A DNA stretch of 64,000 nucleotides from Agaribacter marinus (GCF_030160655.1 NZ_BSOT01000005.1:1073546-1137545); one strand, 5' to 3'; positions 36,457-45,651 are shown, counted from the first letter of the stretch. The notes: generated from the sequence alone by a model not told the origin. Made by a program: numbers and translations.

Positions 36457-37525
36457 ACAAACAAGCAATCAACAAGTACAGGACGATGTTAAAGACTATT
36501 ACGGAAAAGTACTGAGTAACTCAAACGACCTGCAAACGGACGCATGTTGTACCGATGCACACATGCCTGACTTTGTAAAAAAAGCGTTGATAAATGTTCA
36601 TGACGAAGTACTGATGAAATATTATGGCTGCGGTCTGATTTTACCAGAACACTTAGCAGGTAAAACTATTCTAGATCTCGGGTGTGGTGCAGGCAGAGAT
36701 TGTTACGTACTCGCGCAACTTGTCGGCGAAACGGGAAAAGTCATTGGCATCGATATGACCGACGAACAAATCGCAGTTGCTAAACGGCATCAGGAGTATC
36801 ATCAAGAAAAATTTTCGTATAAATCATCAAATACGGAATTTAAACAGGGTTATATAGAACGTTTAGATGAGCTTGATTTAAAGGACAACAGTGTTGATAT
36901 CATTGTATCAAATTGCGTAATAAACTTGTCGCCAGACAAAGAAAGCGTGTTAAAAGAAGCATATCGTGTTTTAAAACCAGGCGGTGAAATTTACTTTTCT
37001 GACGTTTATGCTAGTCGCAGAATTTCGCGTAAATTGGCTAATGACCCAGAATTATATGGTGAATGCTTAAGTGGTGCGCTGTATTGGAACGATTTTCACA
37101 ATTTAGCGAAAAAATCAGGCTTTTTAGACCCTAGGCTAGTGACAGATAGACCCTTAGAAATAAACAACGAAACCGTTGCCGCCAAAATTGGACACATTGA
37201 CTTTTTTTCTGCGACCTACCGCTTGTTCAAATTACCCGCCCTTGAAACTCACTGCGAGGACTATGGTCAAGCAGTGATATACAAAGGCGGCATACCACAT
37301 CACGAAGAGTGCTTTGTGCTAGACAGCCATCATACGATTCACAAAGGTAAGGTATTTCCGGTATGCGGGAATACATGGCGAATGCTGAAAGATACGCGGT
37401 TCGCCGAATTCTTTGAGTTTATTGGTAACTTCGACACTCACTACGGCATATTTCCTGATTGTGGCGATCTAATGCCTTTTTCACAAACTAAAACGGGTAC
37501 CCTTGCTGGAGGTGGCTGTTGTTAG
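36449..37525 (+). CDS. arsM: Arsenite S-adenosylmethionine methyltransferase ArsM
   Basis: 358 residues: SAM motif ILDLGCGAGRD (74-84), the arsenic-binding cysteines C33/C34, C156 (SNCVINLS) and C206 (GECLSGALY), and the ArsM C-terminal domain VCGNTWRML...THYGIF with a terminal GGGCC. ArsM methylates As(III) stepwise to mono- and dimethylated species. The intact cysteine set argues for real arsenic activity. It starts at ATG 36449 behind AAGGA, inside the previous gene's 3' end. Its own 3' end contains the GGAGGT ribosome-binding site of the radical SAM gene. Confidence 0.93.
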   Translation: MREQTSNQQVQDDVKDYYGKVLSNSNDLQTDACCTDAHMPDFVKKALINVHDEVLMKYYGCGLILPEHLAGKTILDLGCGAGRDCYVLAQLVGETGKVIGIDMTDEQIAVAKRHQEYHQEKFSYKSSNTEFKQGYIERLDELDLKDNSVDIIVSNCVINLSPDKESVLKEAYRVLKPGGEIYFSDVYASRRISRKLANDPELYGECLSGALYWNDFHNLAKKSGFLDPRLVTDRPLEINNETVAAKIGHIDFFSATYRLFKLPALETHCEDYGQAVIYKGGIPHHEECFVLDSHHTIHKGKVFPVCGNTWRMLKDTRFAEFFEFIGNFDTHYGIFPDCGDLMPFSQTKTGTLAGGGCC

Positions 37526-38487
37526 AACGCGCTGAAGTACATGCAGTAGAAACAATTGAGATAAAAGAGTTACAGGCGGATACAACACGTTCAAACCGAT
37601 GGAAATACACACCTAAAGGTGACAAAGCAGGTTATATTCAGCCATTACGACTACAAGAACTTTGGTTTCATACAGGCACAAAGTGCAACTTATCCTGCGA
37701 TTTTTGTCTAGAAGGTTCATCGCCCAGTGATAAACGCCTCGCTTCTCCAAAGTTTAAAGACCTTAAGCCATATATTGATGAAGCGTTAACTTTAGGTACG
37801 CAACAGTTTTCCTTTACTGGTGGTGAACCGATGCTTGTCAAAGATATCATTGATATCTTGAACTACGCCTCTTCAAAAAAACCTTGTTTAGTGTTGACCA
37901 ATGGCACAGACCCTTTAATGAAACGTATCGAGGCACTAAAACCCCTGCTCAACAATGCCCATCCAATTTCGTTTCGCATTAGCCTCGATTCATATGATGC
38001 TAAAATACATGATCAAGGTCGTGGAAAAGGTGAATTTAACAAAGCCGTTATTGGTTTACGCACCTTGCACAATTTAGGCTTTCCAGTATCGGTTGCCCGA
38101 CACATAAAGCCTGGAGAAAATAGTACAAACGTTAACCAAGCGTTTGAAGATTTATTTGCCTTGAATGGCTTACCCCAAAACATACATATCGTTGCATTTC
38201 CAGATTTTCTAACACCCGGATCTTTACCCCAAGTACCGCATATCACAGAAAATTGTATGACAAGCTACCAGACTGAAGAACAACGCAATAATTACATGTG
38301 CGCCACTTCAAAGATGATAGTTAAAAAAGACGGAAAAATGCAAGTATACGCTTGTACCTTAGTAGACGACGACGAGGAATATAGCTTCGGTTCAGATCTT
38401 ACTGCAAGTATGCAGCAACGCATTAGTATGAAACATCATAGGTGCTACAGTTGTTTTGCCTTTGGTGCCAGTTGCAGCGAAATGTAA
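37519..38487 (+). CDS. Radical SAM enzyme of the arsenosugar operon (ArsS-position, different subfamily)
   Basis: 322 residues with the radical SAM cluster C56-x3-C60-x2-C63 (GTKCNLSCDFCLEGSSP), FTGGEPML, and a C-terminal half with six or more cysteines (YMCATS, VYACTLVD, CYSCFAFGASC), suggesting a SPASM-like auxiliary cluster. ArsS joins the adenosyl group of SAM to dimethylarsinous acid. This protein occupies the ArsS position but its cluster context and C-terminus do not look like the usual ArsS (TIGR04167) sequence. TTG 37519 is the start, five bases after GGAGGT and overlapping the arsM stop. Confidence 0.8.
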   Translation: MLERAEVHAVETIEIKELQADTTRSNRWKYTPKGDKAGYIQPLRLQELWFHTGTKCNLSCDFCLEGSSPSDKRLASPKFKDLKPYIDEALTLGTQQFSFTGGEPMLVKDIIDILNYASSKKPCLVLTNGTDPLMKRIEALKPLLNNAHPISFRISLDSYDAKIHDQGRGKGEFNKAVIGLRTLHNLGFPVSVARHIKPGENSTNVNQAFEDLFALNGLPQNIHIVAFPDFLTPGSLPQVPHITENCMTSYQTEEQRNNYMCATSKMIVKKDGKMQVYACTLVDDDEEYSFGSDLTASMQQRISMKHHRCYSCFAFGASCSEM

Positions 38488-38545
38488 GCACCATCTCATC
38501 TACACCTTTTATAATTGAACCCGTAAAATCCAAGAAGGAACACAA

Positions 38546-39403
38546 ATGTTAGGCATTATCGGCGGCACTGGCCTCTATAACATTGAGCAAATTGTTATTA
38601 AACATGCTCACGATATCACGACCCCTTTTGGCAAACCGTCTGCGCCAATAATAGAAGGCAAGATATCAAACAAAACCGTCTTTTTCCTACCTAGGCATGG
38701 TACGTCTCATGATCTACTTCCCCATGAAGTCAATTACCAAGCAAATATTTGGGCACTCAAAAAACTCGGCGTTACACACCTTGTAGGCGTGTCGGCAGTC
38801 GGCAGTTTACAACATGATATTGCCCCTGGAGACATTGCATTACCGGAGCAATATTTTGATTTTGTAAAAGGCAACAGAAAAAAAACATTCTTTGGCAAGG
38901 GCGTTGCTGCACATGTATCTACAGCCGAACCTACTTGTCAAATACTTGCTGATAGCATAGAAAAAGCCGGTAAAGCCGCAGGGATTTTGGTTCACAGAGG
39001 TAAAACCTATGCTTGTGTCGACGGCCCAAGACTAGGTAGCAAAGCAGAAAGTAATTTTTTACGTGGTCCAGCCGCCTGCGATTTAGTGGGGATGACGAAT
39101 GTACCAGAAGTGTTTTTAGCGCGTGAAGCACAACTCTCATATTGTACAATTGCTATCGCAACTGATTATGATTGTTGGCAAGATGATCCAAGCTTACATG
39201 TATCCGTTGAACAAGTTATTCAGCGATATGGTGCTAGTTTAGAAAAAGCGAAAAAATTACTACTCGCTTTTGTCGAAAATGATGACTTAATAAATTCGGC
39301 TGACGTTTGTAAATGCAGAACATCTCTCAGCTCAGCACTTTTGACTCCGCTTGACAGTATTAGCGGTAATCAGCGAATCTGGCTAGATACATTGCTGCGT
39401 TAG
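38546..39403 (+). CDS. MTAP-type purine nucleoside phosphorylase
   Basis: 285 residues of the PNP/MTAP family: GGTGLY at 6-11, PRHGTSHDLLPHEVNY near 49-64 (phosphate site), GVSAVGSL, GMTNVPEVFLAREA and ATDYDCW with D207/D209. The TDYDCW motif is that of 5'-methylthioadenosine phosphorylases that recognise the adenine 6-amino group; S-methyl-5'-thioinosine phosphorylases differ there. It could do ordinary MTA salvage. In this operon it could instead phosphorolyse the adenosine-arsenical to an arsenoribose 1-phosphate. It follows the radical SAM gene by 58 bp on the same strand, behind AAGGAA. Confidence 0.88.
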   Translation: MLGIIGGTGLYNIEQIVIKHAHDITTPFGKPSAPIIEGKISNKTVFFLPRHGTSHDLLPHEVNYQANIWALKKLGVTHLVGVSAVGSLQHDIAPGDIALPEQYFDFVKGNRKKTFFGKGVAAHVSTAEPTCQILADSIEKAGKAAGILVHRGKTYACVDGPRLGSKAESNFLRGPAACDLVGMTNVPEVFLAREAQLSYCTIAIATDYDCWQDDPSLHVSVEQVIQRYGASLEKAKKLLLAFVENDDLINSADVCKCRTSLSSALLTPLDSISGNQRIWLDTLLR

Positions 39404-39451
39404 CGTTGCTCTTCAAAAGCATCTTAGGTTTATAGAAGTATTAAAACTAAA

Positions 39452-39482
39452 AAAGGCAAGTCATATAAAATGACTTGCCTTT
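39452..39482. terminator. 13-bp stem-loop, bidirectional intrinsic terminator
   Basis: Arms AAAGGCAAGTCAT (39452-39464) and ATGACTTGCCTTT (39470-39482) with loop ATAAA. On the minus strand it is followed by a run of T (TTTTTTAGTTTT), a textbook terminator for the cold-shock gene. On the plus strand it ends the nine-gene operon. Confidence 0.85.
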
Positions 39483-39518
39483 CAAATGTGTAAAACAATC
39501 AGCTGTATTACGACACGC

Positions 39519-39728
39519 TTATAGCGCTACGATGTTCTCAGCTTGAGGGCCTTTTTGACCGTCAGTGATCGTAAACTCAACTGCTTGACCTTCAGCAAGC
39601 GTCTTAAAACCTGAACCAGTGATTGCACTGAAGTGTGCAAAAACGTCTGGGCCATTTTGCTGTTCGATAAAACCAAAACCTTTAGATTCGTTGAACCATT
39701 TAACGGTTCCTTTAACTGGAGTAGACAT
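39519..39728 (-). CDS. Cold-shock protein of the CspA family
   Basis: 69 residues with both RNA-binding motifs, KGFGFIEQ (RNP1) and DVFAHFSAI (RNP2), and the typical GTVKWFN start and GPQAENI end. It binds single-stranded RNA/DNA and melts secondary structure. It starts at ATG 39728 after AGGATA. A ~350-bp upstream region without another gene suggests the long regulatory 5' leader typical of csp mRNAs. Confidence 0.95.
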   Translation of the reverse strand: MSTPVKGTVKWFNESKGFGFIEQQNGPDVFAHFSAITGSGFKTLAEGQAVEFTITDGQKGPQAENIVAL

Positions 39729-40075
39729 AATAATATCCTGATATTTAATTGTAAAAGTGCCACGAATGGCTATGTATGCTTAAAAATGGAGACTTAAACT
39801 TAATACACTGCAGGACGGTTTTGTTACGAATAAAACAGCGAAATGTAGTTATTAATTGTAGACTTATTTCTAGCTTGCTGCGCAGGTTATAGAGTTTATT
39901 TAGCTTTGTCGAGCATTATTTGCAGATAATGCATAAAATATTCAGAAAGTCGTAAATTCTTTGTAAATTAACGTCTTATCTAGCATTTTTCATACCTAAA
40001 TTAGACGCATAAAGGGAAATAAAATTACCTATACTTTCGCGAGTAAATTTTATAAATCAATAGTAAAGATAAAAT
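39729..40075. promoter_or_regulatory. 347-bp upstream region of the cold-shock gene
   Basis: No ORF is present on either strand. The AT-rich sequence must contain the csp promoter and its probable long 5' untranslated leader (reading leftward), and the 3' end of the acyltransferase gene. I do not recognise a cold-box sequence with confidence. Confidence 0.4.
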
Positions 40076-40987
40076 TTAGGCCATGGATGTTTCAATAACA
40101 TTTAAAAAACGCTTAAATCCACCATGAAGTTTTCGCTGTGTTTTTTCACCATCAATATAATAAGGTGCTCTCATCCCAGTGTATTCGTACAAATGGCCAA
40201 TTCGTTTTAATTGAATACCAAAACAAGCCAAGCTGCGCGCGAGCTGCGGTGTCGTAATGATAAAACCATGCGGTCTGTTGGTATTTTTTGCAATGATCAT
40301 AGTCCCTAAATAGAGAGCAACCGCAATGAACTTGAAGTTCTTCAACTCTTGTCGGTCTTGTGCATTAACGGCTTGGAAATCTGTCGCGCTTTTTTCATAT
40401 TTCGTCGTTTTATCACTGCTCTTTTTACATTGGTAATGCTTGTTTACGCGCGTTCGACCTTTAATATTTTTCTTTCGATGCTTTTGCGCAATCACTAGCC
40501 TAGAGACTTCAGCGACCTCATCGCTATTAAAACACTGAGGTAACAGGGCGCAATCTTCAAAGTAAGTATTGCAAGTTGACTCAATCGGCAAAGAGTGATT
40601 TGCTTGTTCGATTACGACAAAACGCACCGCACCAACAACTTCCCCCGTTGACTTTCTTTTTACAACACAAAATTTCGCATGCTTGTCGTACTGATCCAGC
40701 TCTTTTTCTTCCTGCGAATTAAACGCAAACCCCAACTCTTTACAATACACCTCGTGACGCAAACGACACATCGCATCAAAGTCTTCATTTGACAATTCAG
40801 ACGTTACTTCAAAGTAATTCAGAAATGTTTTGGCTACGGTTAATGACTTGATATAAAACTTGATAGGCCTCAATGCTTTTTTTATTGGATATTCAGCATT
40901 CGTTTTTATCACTCGCCCAAGTCGAGCAGACATTTTGCTTGTACGGCTAAAGGTAAATCTTGAAGATGCCAGTGAAAGAATTTGCAT
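40076..40987 (-). CDS. FeeM-like / PEP-CTERM-exosortase-associated acyltransferase (GNAT)
   Basis: About 303 residues. The core (FDAMCRLRHEVYCKELGF, then KHAKFCVVKR, GAVRFVV, VAEVSRLVIAQ) is the autoinducer-synthase/N-acyl amino acid synthase GNAT fold, and the C-terminal TPQLARSLACFGIQLKRIG region matches the exosortase-associated acyltransferase family (TIGR03694-like). Such proteins likely use acyl carrier protein donors to make N-acyl amino acids. An insert with many K/R (residues ~180-205) interrupts the domain. ATG 40987, with GGAG nine bases upstream, is preferred to ATG 41002. No exosortase or PEP-CTERM substrate is visible nearby. Confidence 0.8.
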   Translation of the reverse strand: MQILSLASSRFTFSRTSKMSARLGRVIKTNAEYPIKKALRPIKFYIKSLTVAKTFLNYFEVTSELSNEDFDAMCRLRHEVYCKELGFAFNSQEEKELDQYDKHAKFCVVKRKSTGEVVGAVRFVVIEQANHSLPIESTCNTYFEDCALLPQCFNSDEVAEVSRLVIAQKHRKKNIKGRTRVNKHYQCKKSSDKTTKYEKSATDFQAVNAQDRQELKNFKFIAVALYLGTMIIAKNTNRPHGFIITTPQLARSLACFGIQLKRIGHLYEYTGMRAPYYIDGEKTQRKLHGGFKRFLNVIETSMA

Positions 40988-41181
40988 ATTACCAAACTCC
41001 ATTTTAGTGTTTTACCCACGAACCAATTAGTACAAAAAACAGGCAAATAAGTTCAATATTTGTGCAAACACAGATTCACAAAGTACTTTCAGCCATTAAA
41101 GCCCACACAAACTATTTTATTAACAAGCACTAAAACCAAAAGCGCCGATACTCCCAATTACCTACAATATTCTTGCACTAC

Positions 41182-42369
41182 TTAGTTATGCGCTAAGCCT
41201 TTTACAAATTGCTTTAGTCGATGTAAGCCTTGACCAAGCTCCGATTCAGAAGTAGCAAACGATAGGCGAATAAATTGATCGGCCTGTTGCCGACCAAAGT
41301 CATTCCCAGGTGTTAGCGCAACATGCGCTTCATGCAGTGCGCGTTCACAAAAGGTCATTGCTGATAAACCCGTCTTTTTTATATCAATATATACGTAAAA
41401 AGCACCGTCGGGCATCACTGGTATACTTAAATCCTTCAGTTCACCACCGTCAAACGCAGTTACTACCTGATTTTTTCGTTCAACAAATACTTTCCTGCGC
41501 GATTCACAGACCGCAATCGAGTCTTTTGTAAAGCATTGCAACGCCGCTTTTTGTGCGACCGTCGAGGGACATATGTAGTAATTTTGCGCAAGTTTTTCTA
41601 CCACAGATATTGCCTCCGTAGGCACAATACACCAACCCAGTCGCCAACCCGTCATACCAAAATATTTTGAAAAACTATTAACAATAAATGCGTCGTTATC
41701 GAACTTTAAAGCCGTGGTAGGTGGCTGTTCGGTATCTTGGTGATGCAAATTCAAATATATTTCGTCAATTATGCGCCATGCCCCTTTTTCTCTCGCATAT
41801 TCGCACATAGCTTTTAACTCAACCGCTCCTACAGACGTACCTGTCGGGTTAGACGGTGTCGCCAACATTAAGCCTTTTGTGTCCGAGTTCCAGTATTGCG
41901 ACAGCAGCGATGCATTTAGCTGAAAGCCGGTATTACTAGATGTTGGAACAGACTGAATTTTTCCTCCGAACGCCGTAATAAAATGCTGATTGCAGGGGTA
42001 GCATGGATCGCCCATGATGACTCTATCATTGGAGTTAACCAGTGCAGCAGATAAAAGTAAAAGTGCAGCGCTCGCCCCCGCAGTCACGACAACACGGCGC
42101 GAATCTAAATCTATTTGCTGCGTATTACCATAAAACTCGGCAATCGCAGCCCTAAGTTCAGGCAAACCAAGTGCAGATGTGTAAGGCAAGGCTTGATTGT
42201 TAGCTAATGATGCCATTGCGCCTAATACACCTGGTGGCGCACCAAAGTCTGGCTCACCCAAATTTAGCTTAACGACATGCATGCCTTTAGATTCTAATTT
42301 CGCCGCTTGTTCGCCAAATGCCATTGCATAAAATGGTGATATTTCTTGCGATCGTTTGGAATACTTCAA
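41182..42369 (-). CDS. Class I/II pyridoxal-phosphate aminotransferase
   Basis: About 395 residues with fold-type I landmarks: LNLGEPDFGAPPG, YPCNQHF, ATPSNPTGTSVG, IIDEIYLNL and SFSKYFGMTGWRLGW (PLP lysine). This last sequence is typical of aspartate/alanine-type aminotransferases of the 'PLP-dependent aminotransferase' group. The TTG at 42369, eight bases after AGGAAG, gives the natural start (KYSKRSQEISPFYAM); the ATG at 42396 is in frame but has no ribosome-binding site. Substrates unknown. Confidence 0.87.
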   Translation of the reverse strand: MKYSKRSQEISPFYAMAFGEQAAKLESKGMHVVKLNLGEPDFGAPPGVLGAMASLANNQALPYTSALGLPELRAAIAEFYGNTQQIDLDSRRVVVTAGASAALLLLSAALVNSNDRVIMGDPCYPCNQHFITAFGGKIQSVPTSSNTGFQLNASLLSQYWNSDTKGLMLATPSNPTGTSVGAVELKAMCEYAREKGAWRIIDEIYLNLHHQDTEQPPTTALKFDNDAFIVNSFSKYFGMTGWRLGWCIVPTEAISVVEKLAQNYYICPSTVAQKAALQCFTKDSIAVCESRRKVFVERKNQVVTAFDGGELKDLSIPVMPDGAFYVYIDIKKTGLSAMTFCERALHEAHVALTPGNDFGRQQADQFIRLSFATSESELGQGLHRLKQFVKGLAHN

Positions 42370-42520
42370 TGTAAATCTTCCTATGGTATCGGGCATCAAA
42401 AAAGTGCTATCTTGCCATGTTATTCATGGCAAAACAGTCTTTTTCTACAGCATCACCATTGCTGTGCTCATCTTTGCGAACAAGTTGCATTTTAAAGAGT
42501 ATATTGCGCCGAAAAATAAT

Positions 42521-43987
42521 TTATTCAATAACATACGTCTCACGACTTATAGCATCCTGCTTATTCTGCCTAAACAACTCGTCATAAAACTGGTTTCGCA
42601 CTTCGCTATATTCCCATGATTGAAGGAGCACATTATTCATATTTTGACTATTCCATTGATTCCATAATCTTGCCATTTCAGATTGCGCCATCAATTTCGT
42701 GTCAACAATATTATTTTGCTCTTCAGGGTCATTCTTCATATCAAAAAAAGAACGCCCTACACCCGGAAGTGGTTGTCTCATGTATTTTGCATCAGGTGTT
42801 CTAATCGCATAAATATGATCAGCTTCTTCGAGTCTCCAGTACAATGCGTGATGAGGCGTCCCACTTTCTAACCCCGTTAAATACGGAACTAAATTTACAC
42901 CATCAAGTAAACCGTCTGATGCGTTAGCACCAGAAATTTCTACTGCGGTAGCAGCAATATCTAACGAAGATACTAACCCTTCAAATATAAAGCCTTTTGG
43001 TATTTTGGCCGGCCAATGTGCAATAAATGGTACACGTATCCCCCCTTCTAACAAAGCTACCTTCCCTCGCCTAAAAGGACTATTATCAGCCCAATTAGCA
43101 TTTGGCATCCAGTCCTCTGGGTATACACCTCCGTTATCAGACAAAAAGAAAATTAAGGTGTTTTGATATTGGCCGGTACGCTTTAGCGCATCAACGATTT
43201 CCCCTATTCCTTGATCCATTTCATCAATCATTGCAGCATAAATTCTGCGATTCTCGTCTTTGATATCTTTATATTTAGCGATAGTTTCTTTAGGTGCCTG
43301 TAAGGGAGTATGGGGTGCGTTGTACGCCATATACAACATGAACGGTTGTTTTTGATGATCTTCAATAAATTTTACAGCATCTTTACTCAGCGCCGACGTT
43401 AGATAATCGTCAAACTCAGCAACGCCTTCATTTCTCATAAGCGGTAAAAAATAACTTCCTCCGCCAATAGTCACCTCGTGAGGCATGTAATTATGCCCAC
43501 CGCCCAAAAACCCATAAAAATAGTCAAACCCACGCTTATTAGGTTGAAAACGTGGGGCGCCACCTAAATGCCACTTACCAATAATTGCAGTTTTATAGCC
43601 AACTTCCTGTAATCGTTTTGCAAAGGTCTTTTCTGTTAATGGTAAGCCCATATGAATATCATATGGCGAGTAAGACACATTATTTTCCATACCAAAGCGA
43701 GCTTGATATCTACCGGTGAGTAAACCGGCCCGAGAAGGACCACAATATGGGTGAGTAACGTATCCATTCTTAAAGGTGACACCGGTGTTAGCTAGCATAT
43801 CTAACACTGGTGTCTTAATGTCTTTAGCCCCATTAAAACCGAGGTCTGCATAACCTAAATCATCTGCTAGAATAACAATGATGTTAGTTTTATTCTCCGC
43901 TGCATAGGTTGTTGGAATTATGCAAATTGCCCCAAAAACATAAGTGGAGGCACCGAATGCAGCGATTAGCTTCACAATTGATTTCAT
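42521..43987 (-). CDS. Exported formylglycine sulfatase
   Basis: 488 residues: signal peptide, ILADDLGYADLG (calcium-binding DD), YCGPSRAGLLTGR (C-x-P-S-R with the cysteine converted to formylglycine), IIGKWHLGG and MAYNAPHTP. It should hydrolyse sulfate esters in the periplasm, most plausibly on sulfated algal glycans given the organism type, which is inference. It lies 20 bp downstream of a second sulfatase gene on the same strand, so the two are one transcription unit. No formylglycine-generating enzyme gene is in the window. Confidence 0.93.
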   Translation of the reverse strand: MKSIVKLIAAFGASTYVFGAICIIPTTYAAENKTNIIVILADDLGYADLGFNGAKDIKTPVLDMLANTGVTFKNGYVTHPYCGPSRAGLLTGRYQARFGMENNVSYSPYDIHMGLPLTEKTFAKRLQEVGYKTAIIGKWHLGGAPRFQPNKRGFDYFYGFLGGGHNYMPHEVTIGGGSYFLPLMRNEGVAEFDDYLTSALSKDAVKFIEDHQKQPFMLYMAYNAPHTPLQAPKETIAKYKDIKDENRRIYAAMIDEMDQGIGEIVDALKRTGQYQNTLIFFLSDNGGVYPEDWMPNANWADNSPFRRGKVALLEGGIRVPFIAHWPAKIPKGFIFEGLVSSLDIAATAVEISGANASDGLLDGVNLVPYLTGLESGTPHHALYWRLEEADHIYAIRTPDAKYMRQPLPGVGRSFFDMKNDPEEQNNIVDTKLMAQSEMARLWNQWNSQNMNNVLLQSWEYSEVRNQFYDELFRQNKQDAISRETYVIE

Positions 43988-44007
43988 TTTTCTGTCCTAT
44001 GCTTATT

Positions 44008-45462
44008 TTAATCCAACGTGTGATAACGAAAATTATCCATTCTTTCCATTGCTTTCCCTTCATACTCGCGTTTGAGCTGCCATTTAGGGCGTTGCAATCC
44101 TAACTCCCACGTAAACAGTTTTTTATACAAAGACTCGACTAAGAGCGTTTTTTTTCTTGCGACATTTTGCGTTTCAGACAAATCATGCTTCAAATTATAT
44201 AGCTCTGCAGGGCGGTCAGGGTATCGCAATAGCTTCCAGTCTCCATCCCTGATCGCTGCTCTATTTTCTTTTTTCCAAAAAAAAGTTCGAATCGCTGGTT
44301 CCTGATTTGAATGTAAAATAGGTAGTAAGTTTATGCCATCTAACGTAATCAACTTGTCTGGTTCGCCATGCCCAGCGGCAATGAACGTCGGTAACAAGTC
44401 TAACGTCGAAATCGGATAGCGGTACTTTGTATTTTTACTCAAAACAGAGGGCCAACTAACAATGAATGGCACCCGAATCCCTCCTTCCAAATGATTAGCC
44501 TTGGTCCCACTTAGCGGAGCATTATTTGAAGCATTTTGATCTGAAGGACCTCCATTGTCATTTGTAAAAACAATAAGAGTATTCTCACGAATACCGCGAC
44601 TATCCAGATGTTTTAGTAGTCGACCTATTGCCTTATCCATTGAAAACGTCATCGCGGCCAGCGTTTTTCGTTTCCCTACTAGTTGAGGAAACTTAGCTAA
44701 GTCTGATTTTTCAGCTTCCATTGGAGAATGTACTGCGGTCAACGATAAAAAGAGAAAAAAAGGGCTGGCATCACTACTATCAATAAAGTTTATTGCCTTA
44801 TCAACGAATGCACTTGTAAGATACTTAGATGGTTCGTTAAACACTCTAAAACCTTCTTCTATATAATCTTCCTGCCTATGATTCTGGTTGTTCTCACCAA
44901 ATGCGTAGTAGCTTCTAGCGCCACCTCGAAAACCATAAAAGTAATCAAACCCTCGCTTAGTTGGATGGAATCTGTCTGCATGTCCTTGATGCCACTTACC
45001 AACTAATGCAGTAGAGTATCCTAAACTCTTCATATACTGAGGTAGAATCGTTTCCTCCAGCGGCAACCCCATATCATCCCCCGTTAAGCCTGATGCGCTC
45101 ATATAACCAGGTACATTATTTTCTTCATATCCAAACTTTTGCTGGTAACGGCCGGTAAGAATACCTGCTCGTGAAGGCCCACAAACCGCAGCAGTCACAT
45201 AAGCTTGTTCGAATAAAATGCCATGTTCTGCGAGTCGATCCAGATTGGGTGTCAGCATAGTTCGACTGCCGTGAAAACCAAAGTCGTGATAGCCAGCATC
45301 ATCAGCTAAAATTAGTATTATATTTGGTTTATCACTATGGTCCGCCCCACCCATCATCATTGCGTCGGGTGTTATTACTTTTGCACCGGCTACTTTTCCA
45401 AACACAGTTAATAGTATCGCTAAGAAATATGCTTGAAGGAGCCGCTTAGTTATGATTGTCAT
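44008..45462 (-). CDS. Exported formylglycine sulfatase (second of the pair)
   Basis: About 484 residues: signal peptide, ILADDAGYHDFG, VCGPSRAGILTGR (C-x-P-S-R), LVGKWHQGH and LTAVHSPMEAE. It shares the architecture of its neighbour but is clearly divergent, so the two probably attack different sulfate positions. ATG 45462 is preferred over the in-frame GTG 45480. It is first in the two-gene unit and faces the AraC regulator across a 189-bp divergent promoter region. Confidence 0.92.
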   Translation of the reverse strand: MTIITKRLLQAYFLAILLTVFGKVAGAKVITPDAMMMGGADHSDKPNIILILADDAGYHDFGFHGSRTMLTPNLDRLAEHGILFEQAYVTAAVCGPSRAGILTGRYQQKFGYEENNVPGYMSASGLTGDDMGLPLEETILPQYMKSLGYSTALVGKWHQGHADRFHPTKRGFDYFYGFRGGARSYYAFGENNQNHRQEDYIEEGFRVFNEPSKYLTSAFVDKAINFIDSSDASPFFLFLSLTAVHSPMEAEKSDLAKFPQLVGKRKTLAAMTFSMDKAIGRLLKHLDSRGIRENTLIVFTNDNGGPSDQNASNNAPLSGTKANHLEGGIRVPFIVSWPSVLSKNTKYRYPISTLDLLPTFIAAGHGEPDKLITLDGINLLPILHSNQEPAIRTFFWKKENRAAIRDGDWKLLRYPDRPAELYNLKHDLSETQNVARKKTLLVESLYKKLFTWELGLQRPKWQLKREYEGKAMERMDNFRYHTLD

Positions 45463-45651
45463 CTTTAAACTATATATCACTCACCGGAATTGAGATGAAA
45501 TAAGTCTATAGACAATCTACGTAAGGAACTTCAAATATAGGCTGAAACGCTTTAAATATCGGATTTTTTAATAAAAATACGCAATAATTGTAGAAATATT
45601 CACTGTGGGGTGGTCCCCATAACTGACAAGTAGTATGAAGTAAGGTAAAGA

